A stretch of DNA of 64,000 nucleotides from Paraburkholderia sp. FT54 (GCF_031585635.1 NZ_CP134195.1:558001-622000), one strand, 5' to 3'. Positions 17,710-26,662 are shown, numbered from the stretch's first letter. Translations and numbers: made by a program. The notes: a model not told the origin generated them from the sequence alone.

Positions 17710-17935
17710 CGCAGAATGACGCTGCTTCGCTCTCGTGGCGGCAATCAGCCAATCAAGCAATGAAGTGCAGCGAGGTAATGGATCTGAAAGTGAAACGCAA
17801 GTTGATGTTGCAATCTCAGTGGCAGCAAATCGGCAGCATGCAGTTCGGACCCAGAGGCGACCAGTTCAAGAAAATCGCCCAACAGCATCCGTCAGCAATG
17901 ACGGCAACGTCCCAAGCCTCTCGATGGAGCCAGAT

Positions 17936-18997
17936 ATGACTGTTGCAAATCTTGTTTCCTCCTCCCCTCAGACTTCCCAGAGCCGACGCTCGCGACTCGC
18001 GGCGGCGGCCAATCCGGTGCTCCCGGGTCCCAGCACGTCGGCGGTGGCCGTCGGCGAAAGCAGCGCCGGCGATGTCGCGTGCATTACGCTCGCCAACGCG
18101 CATTTGCGTCTCGACGTCGCGCCGACGCTCGGCGGCGGCGTCACCCGTTTTGACTGGCGCAACGACGGCGCGCTCACGCCGATCTTCCGGCGCTGCCGCC
18201 ACGTGGCGGCCGACACGCAGCCGAACCAGTTGTCCTGTTATCCGCTGCTGCCGTATTCAAACCGCATCGGCGGCGGCCATTTCAATGTGGCGGGACGGCG
18301 CGTCGACGTGCCGCGCAATCGCGCCGACGAACCCTTGCCGATTCACGGCGACGGTTGGCAATCGGCCTGGCAGGTCGCCGAGTCGGACCGTGAGAACGTC
18401 CGCCTCACGCTCGACCGCCGCGACGGCAAGCCGTACACGTACCGCGCGACGCAAACCTATACGCTGGACGGCCCGACGCTCGTCGTCACGCTCGAAATCG
18501 AGAATACCGGCCGCGAGGCGCTGCCTTTCGGGCTGGGCGTGCATCCCTTCTTTGTACGTGACGCGGACACCGAGTTGTCGGCCGCGGCCGGCGGCCTGTG
18601 GCTCTCCGGCGACGACTGGCTGCCGGTGCGGCACGTGCAGGCGCCGCCAGCCTGGCAATTCGGCGTGGCGTATCCATTGCCGGAAACCATCGTCAATCAC
18701 GCTTTTACCGGCTGGAGCGGCCAGGCCGCGGTGGTGTGGCCGAAGCGCCGCCTGTCGCTGAACGTCGCCGCGGACACCGACTACTACGTGCTGTACACGC
18801 CCCCCGGCGAAGACTTCTTCTGCTTCGAACCGGTCGATCATCCGATCAACGCGATGAACCTGGCCGGCGGCGCGAGCGAAAACGGCATGACCTTGCTGGG
18901 ACGTGGCGAGCGACTGACGCGCACGTTCCGCTTCACCGTCGAACGCACCGGTTTGCGTTCGATGCCGGGCGCGCGCGGCTCGAAGCGGCGGCAGTAG
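17936..18997 (+). CDS. galM: Aldose 1-epimerase (mutarotase)
   Basis: The protein belongs to the galactose mutarotase-like fold, which interconverts alpha and beta anomers so that sugars can enter dehydrogenases. The catalytic histidines are in IHGDGW and GVHPFF, and the C-terminal glutamate is in FCFEPVDHP. The start at ATG 17936, six bases after GGAG, gives 353 residues. The frame is open back to GTG 17735, but that extra 67-residue region is low in family-like sequence. Residues 1-40 from the chosen start are Ser/Ala-rich. The gene closes the sugar cluster, 226 bases after the lactonase. Confidence 0.87.
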   Translation: MTVANLVSSSPQTSQSRRSRLAAAANPVLPGPSTSAVAVGESSAGDVACITLANAHLRLDVAPTLGGGVTRFDWRNDGALTPIFRRCRHVAADTQPNQLSCYPLLPYSNRIGGGHFNVAGRRVDVPRNRADEPLPIHGDGWQSAWQVAESDRENVRLTLDRRDGKPYTYRATQTYTLDGPTLVVTLEIENTGREALPFGLGVHPFFVRDADTELSAAAGGLWLSGDDWLPVRHVQAPPAWQFGVAYPLPETIVNHAFTGWSGQAAVVWPKRRLSLNVAADTDYYVLYTPPGEDFFCFEPVDHPINAMNLAGGASENGMTLLGRGERLTRTFRFTVERTGLRSMPGARGSKRRQ

Positions 18998-19140
18998 CGG
19001 GCGGGTGGCGCGGGCCACGGGACAAAGGGTAGCGATCCGGCGCCGTGCGCGCGCCTGAACGCATCCGCTGGCGCGGGCCGCCGCGCAGGACGGGTAAAAT
19101 ACGCGCCTCTTCCGTTTTCCCGCTCGCCGCGAGACCCACC

Positions 19141-19956
19141 ATGTCCAATTTCATCCAGACACTCAACGACGCCTGGCAGCGCACCAACTCGCTGCTGTGC
19201 GTCGGCCTCGATCCCGAGCCCAGCAAATTCCCGGGCGCGCTCGCGGGGCGTCCCGAGGCGATTTTCGACTTCTGCCGCACGATCGTCGACGCGACCGCGC
19301 CGTACGCGTCGTCGTTCAAACCGCAGATCGCCTACTTCGCGGCGCATCGCGCGGAAGACCAGCTCGAGCAGCTGATCGCCCATATTCACGCGAACCATCC
19401 GGGCCTGCCGGTGATTCTGGACGCGAAGCGCGGCGACATCGGCAGCACCGCCGAACAATATGCGCGCGAAGCGTTCGAGCGCTATCAGGCGGACGCGGTG
19501 ACGGTGAATCCGTACATGGGTTTCGATTCGATCCAGCCGTATCTGGAGCACGACGGCAAAGGCGTGATCGTGCTGTGCCGCACCTCGAACGCGGGCGGCT
19601 CAGACCTGCAATTCCTGGAGACGGGCGGCCGTCCGCTGTATCAGGTCGTCGCGCAACTGGCGGCGCAGAAGTGGAATGCAAGCGGCCAGCTGAGTCTGGT
19701 GGTGGGCGCGACTTTCCCGAAGGAGATCGAAGTGGTGCGTGGAATAGTCGGCGATATGCCGCTGCTGATTCCGGGCATCGGCGCGCAAGGCGGCGACGTG
19801 CAAGCGACGGTCAACGCCGGCCGCACCGCGAACGGCACGGGCATGCTGATCAACTCGTCGCGGGCCATTATCTATGCAGGCAAGGGCGATGATTTCGCCG
19901 CAGCCGCCGCGAAGGCCGCCATGGAAACGCGCGACCGGATCAACGCGTTCCGGTAA
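19141..19956 (+). CDS. pyrF: Orotidine 5'-phosphate decarboxylase (type 2)
   Basis: PyrF makes UMP from OMP, the last step of pyrimidine synthesis. The 271-residue protein has the [15 protein letters not shown] motif with catalytic Lys96 and Asp99, the form seen in the long type 2 enzymes. An N-terminal [13 protein letters not shown] and a C-terminal [13 protein letters not shown] phosphate loop are present. The start is ATG 19141. The upstream in-frame extension to 19045 is Arg-rich and has no family match. It stands alone, with the minus-strand cupin gene converging on it. Confidence 0.96.
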   Translation: MSNFIQTLNDAWQRTNSLLCVGLDPEPSKFPGALAGRPEAIFDFCRTIVDATAPYASSFKPQIAYFAAHRAEDQLEQLIAHIHANHPGLPVILDAKRGDIGSTAEQYAREAFERYQADAVTVNPYMGFDSIQPYLEHDGKGVIVLCRTSNAGGSDLQFLETGGRPLYQVVAQLAAQKWNASGQLSLVVGATFPKEIEVVRGIVGDMPLLIPGIGAQGGDVQATVNAGRTANGTGMLINSSRAIIYAGKGDDFAAAAAKAAMETRDRINAFR

Positions 19957-20001
19957 TCGCAGACTGTCTTTGCCGAGGACGGCTTCATCAACGGATGGGG
20001 T

Positions 20002-20517
20002 TCAGGCCGGCCCCAGTCGCTCGATCAACGCCGCATGCCGCGGATGTCGCGCTTTCAACGCGCCGGCGTCCGCCAGTTCAAATTCGCTGAATTCAAAGCC
20101 CGGCGCTACGGTGCAGCCCACCAGCGCGAAGGTCGCCGGATCGGCGCATTCAGCGGCGAACCATAAACCTGCCGGCACCACGGCCTGGAACACGGCATCC
20201 GCGTGCGTCAGCGCGTTGCCGAGCTTATGTGTCACCAAAGCGCCCGTCTCGTCGAGCACGTGGACGTTCAACGGTTCGCCCGCGTAGAAATGCCAAACCT
20301 CGTCGGATTTGATCCGATGCCACGCTGAATGCGCGCCGTCGCATAGCAGGTAATAGATCGCCGTGGAGGCGGAGCGCGTTTGCACTGAGTCGTCGCCGCC
20401 GTCACGGATCACGCGCTCCGCCGAGCGGTACGTCTCGCTGAAAAATCCGCCTTCGGGATGCGGCTCGAGACCCAGGCGGCGGATCAGTTCGTCTTTGAGT
20501 GCGTACGAATCAGGCAT
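20002..20517 (-). CDS. Cupin-fold protein of the DUF985 (Cupin_5) family
   Basis: The 171-residue protein shows the DUF985 layout: LGLEPHPEGGFFSETYRS near the N-terminus, then SAIYYLL-type ASTAIYYLLCDGAHSAWHRIKSDEVWHFYAG, VVPAGLWFAAE and VAPGFEFSEFEL. Histidines in HPEGG, AWHRIKSDEVWHFY and the loop after it could bind a metal, as in other cupins. The biochemical role of the family is not settled. It lies 23 bases downstream of pncC on the same strand and may share its transcript. Confidence 0.82.
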   Translation of the reverse strand: MPDSYALKDELIRRLGLEPHPEGGFFSETYRSAERVIRDGGDDSVQTRSASTAIYYLLCDGAHSAWHRIKSDEVWHFYAGEPLNVHVLDETGALVTHKLGNALTHADAVFQAVVPAGLWFAAECADPATFALVGCTVAPGFEFSEFELADAGALKARHPRHAALIERLGPA

Positions 20518-20540
20518 CGGCTTCCCGCTTCGAATCGGGG

Positions 20541-21041
20541 TTAATGCTCGCGCTCGTCGAGCAAGGCGAGGACTCCGCGCAATGCATGCGCGGCAGCCTG
20601 CACACGGATCTTTTCGCGGTCGCCCTTGAAAACCTTCGTTTCCACCGACGTATGCAGCCGGTTGCTCCAGCCGAACGAGACCATGCCCACCGGCTTCGTC
20701 TCGGTGCCGCCGCCCGGTCCGGCGACGCCGGTAATCGACAGCGAGACCTGCGCGCGACTGTTGCGCAGCGCGCCTTCGGCCATGGCGCGCGCCACTTGTT
20801 CGCTGACCGCGCCGTGCTTGTCGATCAGCTCGGCGGGCACGCCGATCATTTCGCTCTTCGCCTGATTCGAATACGTGACGAAGCCGCGCTCGAACCAGCC
20901 GCTGCTGCCGGAAATGTCGGTGATCGCGGTCGCCACCATGCCGCCGGTGCAGGACTCGGCGGTGACGAGCATGAGGCGCTCGTCGCGCAGACGGTTGCTC
21001 ACGCGAATCGCGAGCTGGTGAACGACGGAATCGGTAGGCAT
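20541..21041 (-). CDS. pncC: Nicotinamide-nucleotide amidohydrolase (CinA C-terminal type)
   Basis: This stand-alone CinA C-terminal domain (166 residues) deamidates NMN to NaMN in pyridine-nucleotide recycling. The catalytic serine lies in AESCTGG, and the motifs SGWFERGFVTYSN and GVAGPGGGTETKPVGMV are complete. There is no N-terminal MoaB-like domain, so this is the short PncC form. It follows pgpA after 66 bases on the minus strand, in the order thiL-pgpA-pncC that is common in proteobacteria. Confidence 0.93.
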   Translation of the reverse strand: MPTDSVVHQLAIRVSNRLRDERLMLVTAESCTGGMVATAITDISGSSGWFERGFVTYSNQAKSEMIGVPAELIDKHGAVSEQVARAMAEGALRNSRAQVSLSITGVAGPGGGTETKPVGMVSFGWSNRLHTSVETKVFKGDREKIRVQAAAHALRGVLALLDEREH

Positions 21042-21107
21042 GGCGTCAATCCGGAAAACGGGGGCTGGCGGTGAATGCCCGGCGGCGCGGCGGCCGCCGG
21101 GCAGCAG

Positions 21108-21689
21108 TCAAACGGACATGCGCCAGAGCGCAACCACGAGCAGCGTGAAAAACGCGGCGACCAGGTCATCGAACATGATGCCAAAGCCACCTTTCAGACG
21201 ACGGTCGAAATAGCCGATGGGCGGCGGCTTCACCATGTCGAAGAAGCGGAACACGATGAACGCCCACAACTGGCCGGTCAGCGTGACCGGCGTGACCATC
21301 AGCAGCACCAGCCAGAACGCGATGATTTCGTCCCACACGACCGGCGACGGATCGTCGATGCCGAGCTTCTTGGCGGTAAATCCGCAAATCGCAATGCCGC
21401 CGATGAAGCCGGCGACGATCAGCAGGCCCCATTCGATCACGGTCAGGTAGCGGCTCAGGACAGCGAACGACGCCCACGCGAACAGCGTGCCGATCGTGCC
21501 CGGCGCAACCGGCGACAGGCCGCTGCCGAACCCCAGCGACAGAATGTGCAGCGGATGCGACAGCATGAAACGCGCGGTGGCGCGGCGCGGCTGACGGCCC
21601 GGCGGGCGTGGATCAGGCGCGCGCGGCGCCTGGGACGGCTCGGCGCCGATGAGTTTGTCGGCCGGGCCGAGCGGGGGATCAGTCTGCAT
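21108..21689 (-). CDS. pgpA: Phosphatidylglycerophosphatase A
   Basis: PgpA removes phosphate from phosphatidylglycerophosphate in the inner membrane to make phosphatidylglycerol. The core is recognisable by FGSGLSPVAPGTIGTL, followed by several hydrophobic helices and DPSPVVWDEIIAFW with acidic residues that bind Mg2+. Read from 21689 it has 193 residues, and the first 41 are Pro/Arg-rich. A second Met at 21566 (MLSHPLHILSLG) would give the conventional PgpA N-terminus, so the true start is uncertain. The 21689 start overlaps the end of thiL by 11 bases. Confidence 0.93.
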   Translation of the reverse strand: MQTDPPLGPADKLIGAEPSQAPRAPDPRPPGRQPRRATARFMLSHPLHILSLGFGSGLSPVAPGTIGTLFAWASFAVLSRYLTVIEWGLLIVAGFIGGIAICGFTAKKLGIDDPSPVVWDEIIAFWLVLLMVTPVTLTGQLWAFIVFRFFDMVKPPPIGYFDRRLKGGFGIMFDDLVAAFFTLLVVALWRMSV

Positions 21690-22677
21690 GAAAGTGGTCG
21701 AAGCCTTGCAACGTCAGAGTGAGGGGCGCGCCGGCGGCATCTTGCCAGGTGATCGCCGGGCGGTCGGCCGCCGTTTCGAGAGCGCTTATTGTACCGATGC
21801 GGGTGACCGGCACGCCCACCTCGTGGCCGGCCTTTTCCACCGCGGCGCGCGCCGCGGGCGGCGCGGTGAAGCACAGTTCGTAGTCGTCGCCGCCAGCGAG
21901 CGTGCAGCGCCGCTGGATCTCGGGCGCGAGGCGGCGCAGCGCGGCGGAACGTGGCACGGCCTCGATGTCGACCGCGGCCCGCAAGTTCGAGCGTTCGAGA
22001 ATATGCAGCAGGTCGCCGGCGAGGCCGTCCGAGAGGTCGAGCGCCGCGTGGGCGATGCCGCGCAGCGCCAGGCCGAGGGCGACACGCGGCTCCGGACGCT
22101 CGAGGGCGCGACTAAACGTCGCAGTGTCGCTGGCATGGGCGGACCACTCGCCGCGCCGCACGCCGAGACCGGCGCGCGCGTCGCCGAGCGTGCCGGAAAT
22201 CCAGATCTCGTCGCCCGGCTGGGCGGCGTCGCGGCGCAGCGCCGCGTGCGGCGGCACGCTGCCGAAGACCGTGATGCATAGATTGAGCGGACCGCCGGTC
22301 GTATCGCCGCCGATCAGCTCGCAGCCGTGGCGTTCAGCCAGCGCGAAGAGCCCTTCGCTGAACGCGGCGAGCCACGCTTCCTCGGCCTTCGGCAAGGAGA
22401 ACGCCAGCGTGAACGCCTGCGGTTGCGCGCCCATGGCGGCGAGGTCCGACAGATTCACCGCGAGCGCTTTGTGACCGAGCGCCTCGGGATCGACATCGGC
22501 GAAAAAGTGGCGGCCTTCGACCAGCATGTCCGTCGAGATCGCCAGCATCTCGCCGGCGCGCGGCGCGAGCAGCGCGCAGTCGTCGCCGATGCCGAGCGTG
22601 CCGTTCGCGGCGTCGGATGGCCGGGCGGCGGCGCGGCGGGCAAAGAAACGATCGATCAGCGAAAACTCGGAGAGCAT
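21679..22677 (-). CDS. thiL: Thiamine-monophosphate kinase
   Basis: ThiL phosphorylates thiamine monophosphate to the active cofactor TPP. The 332-residue PurM-like protein has LGIGDDCALL, STDMLVEGRHF and NLSDLAAMGA in the expected N-terminal order, with DLSDGLAGDL and GGDDYELCF later. These aspartates bind Mg2+ and ATP. The first Met (MLSEFSLIDRFF) is the normal family start. It is the first gene of the thiL-pgpA-pncC-cupin minus-strand set and diverges from maeB. Confidence 0.95.
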   Translation of the reverse strand: MLSEFSLIDRFFARRAAARPSDAANGTLGIGDDCALLAPRAGEMLAISTDMLVEGRHFFADVDPEALGHKALAVNLSDLAAMGAQPQAFTLAFSLPKAEEAWLAAFSEGLFALAERHGCELIGGDTTGGPLNLCITVFGSVPPHAALRRDAAQPGDEIWISGTLGDARAGLGVRRGEWSAHASDTATFSRALERPEPRVALGLALRGIAHAALDLSDGLAGDLLHILERSNLRAAVDIEAVPRSAALRRLAPEIQRRCTLAGGDDYELCFTAPPAARAAVEKAGHEVGVPVTRIGTISALETAADRPAITWQDAAGAPLTLTLQGFDHFHAD

Positions 22678-22929
22678 GGTGGCGATAGGTGGACGGAGAA
22701 TTATCGCGAACCGCGGCTAACGGCGCGCATTGTGCGGAGTGGGCCAAGGGTAAACGCGTGATCCGCCTGCAACTCCGATTCGGGTCGCGTTCGGCCGCAA
22801 CATGCCGCGTCAGCCTTTCGTTATGTTTCAGTCGCGGCAGTTGTACCCGTATTGAAGGAAGTGGGCTGGCAATTGGGGCTACAATGCCGTCGAACGTCTA
22901 TTCTAATCCGCCCTTAGAAGCCCGCCTTT

Positions 22930-25224
22930 ATGTCCACTCCCGTCAATACCAAACTCCGCGAAGCCGCCCTCGATTACCACGAATTCCCGACTCCCGGGAA
23001 GATCGCGATCGCCCCGACCAAGCAGATGATCAACCAGCGCGACCTCGCGCTGGCCTACTCGCCTGGTGTCGCGTTCGCGTGTGAGGAAATCGTCGAGAAC
23101 CCGCTGAACGCCGCGCGCTTCACGGCACGCAGCAATCTGGTCGGTGTCGTCACGAACGGCACCGCGGTGCTGGGTCTGGGCAACATCGGGCCGCTCGCCT
23201 CGAAGCCGGTCATGGAAGGCAAGGCCGTGCTGTTCAAGAAGTTCGCCGGCATCGACGTGTTCGATATCGAGCTGAACGAGTCCGACCCGCACAAGCTGGT
23301 GGATGTGATTGCAGCACTGGAGCCGACCTTCGGCGGCATCAACCTCGAAGACATCAAGGCGCCGGACTGCTTCATCGTCGAGCGCGAATGCCGCAAGCGC
23401 ATGAAGATTCCGGTCTTCCACGACGACCAGCACGGCACGGCGATCGTCGTCGCGGCGGCGATCACCAACGGGTTGAAGGTGGTCGGCAAGGACATCAGGG
23501 AGGTCAAGCTGGTGTCCTCGGGCGCGGGTGCGGCGGCGCTGGCCTGTCTGGACCTGCTGGTCGATATCGGCCTGCCGCTCGAGAACATCACCGTCACGGA
23601 TCTGGCCGGCGTGGTCTACAAGGGCCGTGTCGAACTGATGGATCCGGACAAGGAGCGCTTCGCGCGTGAAACCGACGCCCGCACGCTCGCCGAAGCGATC
23701 GGCGGCGCGGACGTGTTCCTCGGGCTGTCGGCCGGCGGCGTGCTCAAGCAGGACATGGTCAGGCAGATGGCGGACAAGCCGCTGATCCTGGCGCTGGCCA
23801 ACCCGACGCCGGAAATCCTGCCGGAACTGGCGCTCGAAGTGCGTCCGGACGCGGTGCTGTGCACGGGCCGCACCGACTATCCGAATCAGGTGAACAACGT
23901 GCTGGTGTTCCCGTTCCTGTTCCGCGGCGCGCTGGATGCGGGCGCGACGACGGTCACGCGGGAAATGGAAATCGCGGCGGTCAACGCGATCGCCGAACTG
24001 GCGCGCCAGGAGCAGAGCGACATCGTCGCGACCGCGTATGGCATCCAGGATCTCTCGTTTGGGCCGGAATATCTGATTCCGAAGCCGTTCGACCCGCGTC
24101 TGATCGTCAAGGTCGCGCCGGCCGTGGCGAAGGCCGCGATGGATTCGGGCGTGGCCGAGCGTCCGATCGAGGACATGGAAGCGTACGAACAGCATCTGCA
24201 GCAGTTCGTGTATCACAGCGGCACGACCATGAAGCCGATTTTCCAGCTCGCGCGTGGCGTCGAGCCGGAGAAGAAGCGCATCGTGTTCGCGGAGGGCGAA
24301 GAAGAGCGCGTGCTGCGCGCGATGCAGATCATCGTCGACGAAAAGCTGGCCAGGCCGATCCTGATCGGCCGTCCGGCGGTGATCGAGCAGCGCATTGCGC
24401 GCTACGGCCTGCGTCTGGTTGCGGGTCAGGACTACACGGTCGTGAACACCGACCATGACGAGCGTTACCGCGACTTCTGGCAGGAATATCACAAGATGAT
24501 GTCGCGCAAGGGCATCAGTGCGCAGATGGCGAAGCTCGAAATGCGCCGCCGCACCACGCTGATCGGCGCGATGCTGGTGGAAAAGGGCGAGGCCGACGGC
24601 ATGATCTGCGGCACGGTGTCGACCACGCATCGCCACCTGCACTTCATCGATCAGGTGATCGGTAAGAAGGCGGGCGCGAAGGTCTACGCGGCGATGAACG
24701 CGCTGGTATTGCCGAACCGGCAGATTTTCCTGGTGGACACGCACGTGAACGTCGATCCGACGCCGGAGCAGCTGGCTGAAATCACGCTCATGGCGGCGGA
24801 GGAAGTGCGCCGTTTCGGGATCGAGCCGAAGATCGCGCTGCTGTCGCATTCGAACTTCGGCACGAGCAACGCGCCGACCGCGCAGAAGATGCGCGACACG
24901 CTGGCGATCCTGCGCGAACGCGCACCGGACCTGCAGGTGGACGGCGAAATGCACGGCGACATTGCGCTCGACGCGAATCTGCGCCGCGAAGTGATGCCCG
25001 ATTCGACGCTCGAAGGCGATGCGAACCTGCTGGTGCTGCCGAACATCGACGCGGCCAACATCTCGTACAACCTGCTGAAGACCGCCGCGGGCAACAACAT
25101 CGCGATTGGTCCGATGCTGCTGGGCGCGGCCAAGCCGGTGCACGTGCTGACGGCTTCGGCGACGGTGCGCCGGATCGTCAACATGACGGCGCTGCTGGTG
25201 GCCGATGTGATCGCGGCCCGTTAA
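22930..25224 (+). CDS. maeB: NADP-dependent malic enzyme with phosphotransacetylase-like C-terminal domain
   Basis: The 764-residue hybrid protein converts malate to pyruvate and CO2. The N-terminal malic domain includes AYSPGVAFACEEI and the metal/substrate region FHDDQHGTAIVVAAAITNG. The nucleotide-binding loop is VSSGAGAAALA. From about residue 430 a Pta-like domain follows (RIVFAEGEEERVLRAMQ, later VDGEMHGDIALD). In the family this C-terminal domain does not usually show phosphotransacetylase activity but gives allosteric control by acetyl-CoA. ATG 22930 is the expected start. The gene is monocistronic and divergent from thiL. Confidence 0.95.
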   Translation: MSTPVNTKLREAALDYHEFPTPGKIAIAPTKQMINQRDLALAYSPGVAFACEEIVENPLNAARFTARSNLVGVVTNGTAVLGLGNIGPLASKPVMEGKAVLFKKFAGIDVFDIELNESDPHKLVDVIAALEPTFGGINLEDIKAPDCFIVERECRKRMKIPVFHDDQHGTAIVVAAAITNGLKVVGKDIREVKLVSSGAGAAALACLDLLVDIGLPLENITVTDLAGVVYKGRVELMDPDKERFARETDARTLAEAIGGADVFLGLSAGGVLKQDMVRQMADKPLILALANPTPEILPELALEVRPDAVLCTGRTDYPNQVNNVLVFPFLFRGALDAGATTVTREMEIAAVNAIAELARQEQSDIVATAYGIQDLSFGPEYLIPKPFDPRLIVKVAPAVAKAAMDSGVAERPIEDMEAYEQHLQQFVYHSGTTMKPIFQLARGVEPEKKRIVFAEGEEERVLRAMQIIVDEKLARPILIGRPAVIEQRIARYGLRLVAGQDYTVVNTDHDERYRDFWQEYHKMMSRKGISAQMAKLEMRRRTTLIGAMLVEKGEADGMICGTVSTTHRHLHFIDQVIGKKAGAKVYAAMNALVLPNRQIFLVDTHVNVDPTPEQLAEITLMAAEEVRRFGIEPKIALLSHSNFGTSNAPTAQKMRDTLAILRERAPDLQVDGEMHGDIALDANLRREVMPDSTLEGDANLLVLPNIDAANISYNLLKTAAGNNIAIGPMLLGAAKPVHVLTASATVRRIVNMTALLVADVIAAR

Positions 25225-25273
25225 TCCGCGATCCAGACGAAGTATGGCGCTGGTGTAGGACTGCGCGCCATGC

Positions 25274-25480
25274 AAAAAAAAGGCGTGTCCGCAACGGACA
25301 CGCCTCAGGGTGAACAGGGGATTGCCACCCTAAAAAACGGCAGACCAGACAAAAATTGCGCCTCCAGAGCGCTCAAGGGCTCAAGACCCTTGCCACGGGC
25401 AATCAAGCCGTTTGCAGACTCATGCAAAGCGGGCTGCAGTCCGCCTCCACTTGTCCACCTGCGCCTCGATTCGCACCGTC
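25274..25480 (-). ncRNA. Possible small RNA ending at a rho-independent terminator
   Basis: On the minus strand a strong terminator (GGCGTGTCC-GTTG-CGGACACGCC followed by a T8 run, genome 25274-25305) lies with no gene upstream that it could serve. About 210 bases upstream on that strand is a consensus TTGACA (25514-25519) with TAAACT at 25487-25492; the spacing of 21 is long. Two further hairpins (AGGGTG/CACCCT and CAAGGG/CCCTTG) lie between. The structure suggests a small RNA of about 200 nt. It was not matched to any known RNA family. The terminator could instead serve maeB in the plus direction, but there it lacks a T run. Confidence 0.35.
25281..25305 (-). terminator. Rho-independent terminator, minus-strand polarity
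   Basis: The stem AGGCGTGTCCG/CGGACACGCCT has a short loop, and the A8 run at 25274-25281 becomes the U run on the minus-strand transcript. Confidence 0.75.
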
Positions 25481-25668
25481 AGGCTAAGTTTAGCTTGGCT
25501 GGGCTAAATATTCTGTCAAAAGTCGTCAAAGCCGCTCCGGTGGCCCTTTCGCGCCTGATCGGGGGATGTCGCGCGCCCGGCGAACGTTGATTCCGGGGGC
25601 CATTAGCGATACCCTTACGACTTTCATGGTCGTCAAACTCGTGATCTAACAGCGGGGAACCCTGATAC

Positions 25669-26085
25669 ATGGCACGCAAGTGGCAACGCATGAAAGGCGT
25701 GCTGGTCGGTGCTCTCACGTTGTGCGCTTTATCCGGTCCCGTGCCTGGCGCGTTTGCGCGCGACTCCACGGCGCCCGCCGAAGCGGACACGCAGTTGCAG
25801 GGCACCGTCGCGCTGGCGCAGTTGCCGCGCGAAGCGGTCAATACTTTGAACTTGATTGCCGCGGGCGGGCCTTACCCGTATGAGAAGGACGGCATCGTAT
25901 TCGGCAATCGCGAACGGTTGCTGCCGGCCCATCGGCGCGGCTACTACCACGAATACACCGTTCCCACGCCTCGTTCACGTAATCGCGGGGCGCGTCGCAT
26001 CGTCTGCGGAGGTCCGCTGAAGCGAACCGATAATTGTTACTACTCGGACGACCACTACACCAGTTTTAATCGTATTGTTGAATGA
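25669..26085 (+). CDS. Secreted guanyl-specific ribonuclease (barnase/RNase Sa family)
   Basis: The 138-residue protein has a Sec signal peptide (KWQRMK, a hydrophobic core, AFA with cleavage after about residue 30) and a mature microbial-RNase domain. The catalytic set is complete: Glu95 in YYHEYTVPTP, an arginine in GARRIVCGG (109/110) and His129 in SDDHYTSFNRI. Cys113 and Cys123 may form a disulfide. The motifs are closest to RNase Sa within the barnase/RNase N1 group. The enzyme would cut RNA after guanosine in the periplasm or outside the cell. The next gene encodes a barstar-like inhibitor and begins a few bases after this stop. Confidence 0.88.
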   Translation: MARKWQRMKGVLVGALTLCALSGPVPGAFARDSTAPAEADTQLQGTVALAQLPREAVNTLNLIAAGGPYPYEKDGIVFGNRERLLPAHRRGYYHEYTVPTPRSRNRGARRIVCGGPLKRTDNCYYSDDHYTSFNRIVE

Positions 26086-26092
26086 CATCGGG

Positions 26093-26662
26093 ATGAACGG
26101 CATGAGCGACAACGTCTACGCGCACGACTCCGGAGTCGCGACGGATCTTTTCGCGGCCGGCGACGGCAATTTGTTCCAACGCGTCATGCAGATGCGCGCC
26201 GGCGATCAGGGCCGCGAGAACCAGAGCGAAACAGGCACTGTGGTTTCATCGAACGAGGAGCCCATGAGTCTTTTCAAGACCGTACGACCGAACATCGTAC
26301 AGTCGATCCGCGCGTTCCGCGTGCAGGATCTGGCCGACGAGGCCAACCAGCTCGGCCAGCATTTTCTGTATGCGTATTGCGCCAATGCGCAGTCCAAGCA
26401 GGAAGTGCTCGAAACCATCGCGACCTCGTTCCTGTTTCCGAAACACTTCGGCAAGAATTACGACGCGCTCTACGACTGCCTGACCGATCTGGTCCAGAAG
26501 GCGGGTGCGCAGCCGGGCTTTGTGATCGTGCTCGAGCAGTTGCCGGTCGCGCAAAAGTTCGACAAGGAAGGACGCGAGACGCTGCTGGACGTCTTCCGCG
26601 AAGCCGCTGAGTTCTGGGCCGAGCGAAAGGTGGCGTTCCGGGTGTTCTACTCGTTCGCCTGA
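26093..26662 (+). CDS. Barstar-family ribonuclease inhibitor
   Basis: The C-terminal 90 or so residues are barstar-like: LETIATSFLFPKHFGKNYDALYDCLTDL, followed by FVIVLEQLP and a final FWAERKVAFRVFYS strand. The FGKNYDALYDCLTDL helix corresponds to the barstar helix whose aspartates plug the RNase active site. It would protect the cytoplasm from misrouted RNase made from the gene before it. The start is uncertain. ATG 26093 gives 189 residues with an unexplained N-terminal extension. ATG 26264, preceded by a strong GAGGAG site, gives 132 residues and may be the main start. A terminator follows at 26713. Confidence 0.88.
   Translation: MNGMSDNVYAHDSGVATDLFAAGDGNLFQRVMQMRAGDQGRENQSETGTVVSSNEEPMSLFKTVRPNIVQSIRAFRVQDLADEANQLGQHFLYAYCANAQSKQEVLETIATSFLFPKHFGKNYDALYDCLTDLVQKAGAQPGFVIVLEQLPVAQKFDKEGRETLLDVFREAAEFWAERKVAFRVFYSFA

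Noticed and set aside
13361..18997. Pure L-arabinose catabolic operon
   Set aside because: The transporter resembles AraFGH, but the linked kinase and aldolase are KDGal/KDPGal enzymes and no arabinonate dehydratase is present, so substrate was left open.
22903..25275. Minus-strand open frame of 790 codons over maeB
   Set aside because: It is an antisense artefact; maeB on the plus strand has full catalytic motifs.
25274..25480. 6S RNA for the candidate small RNA
   Set aside because: The length is similar, but no long closed stem with a central bubble could be drawn.
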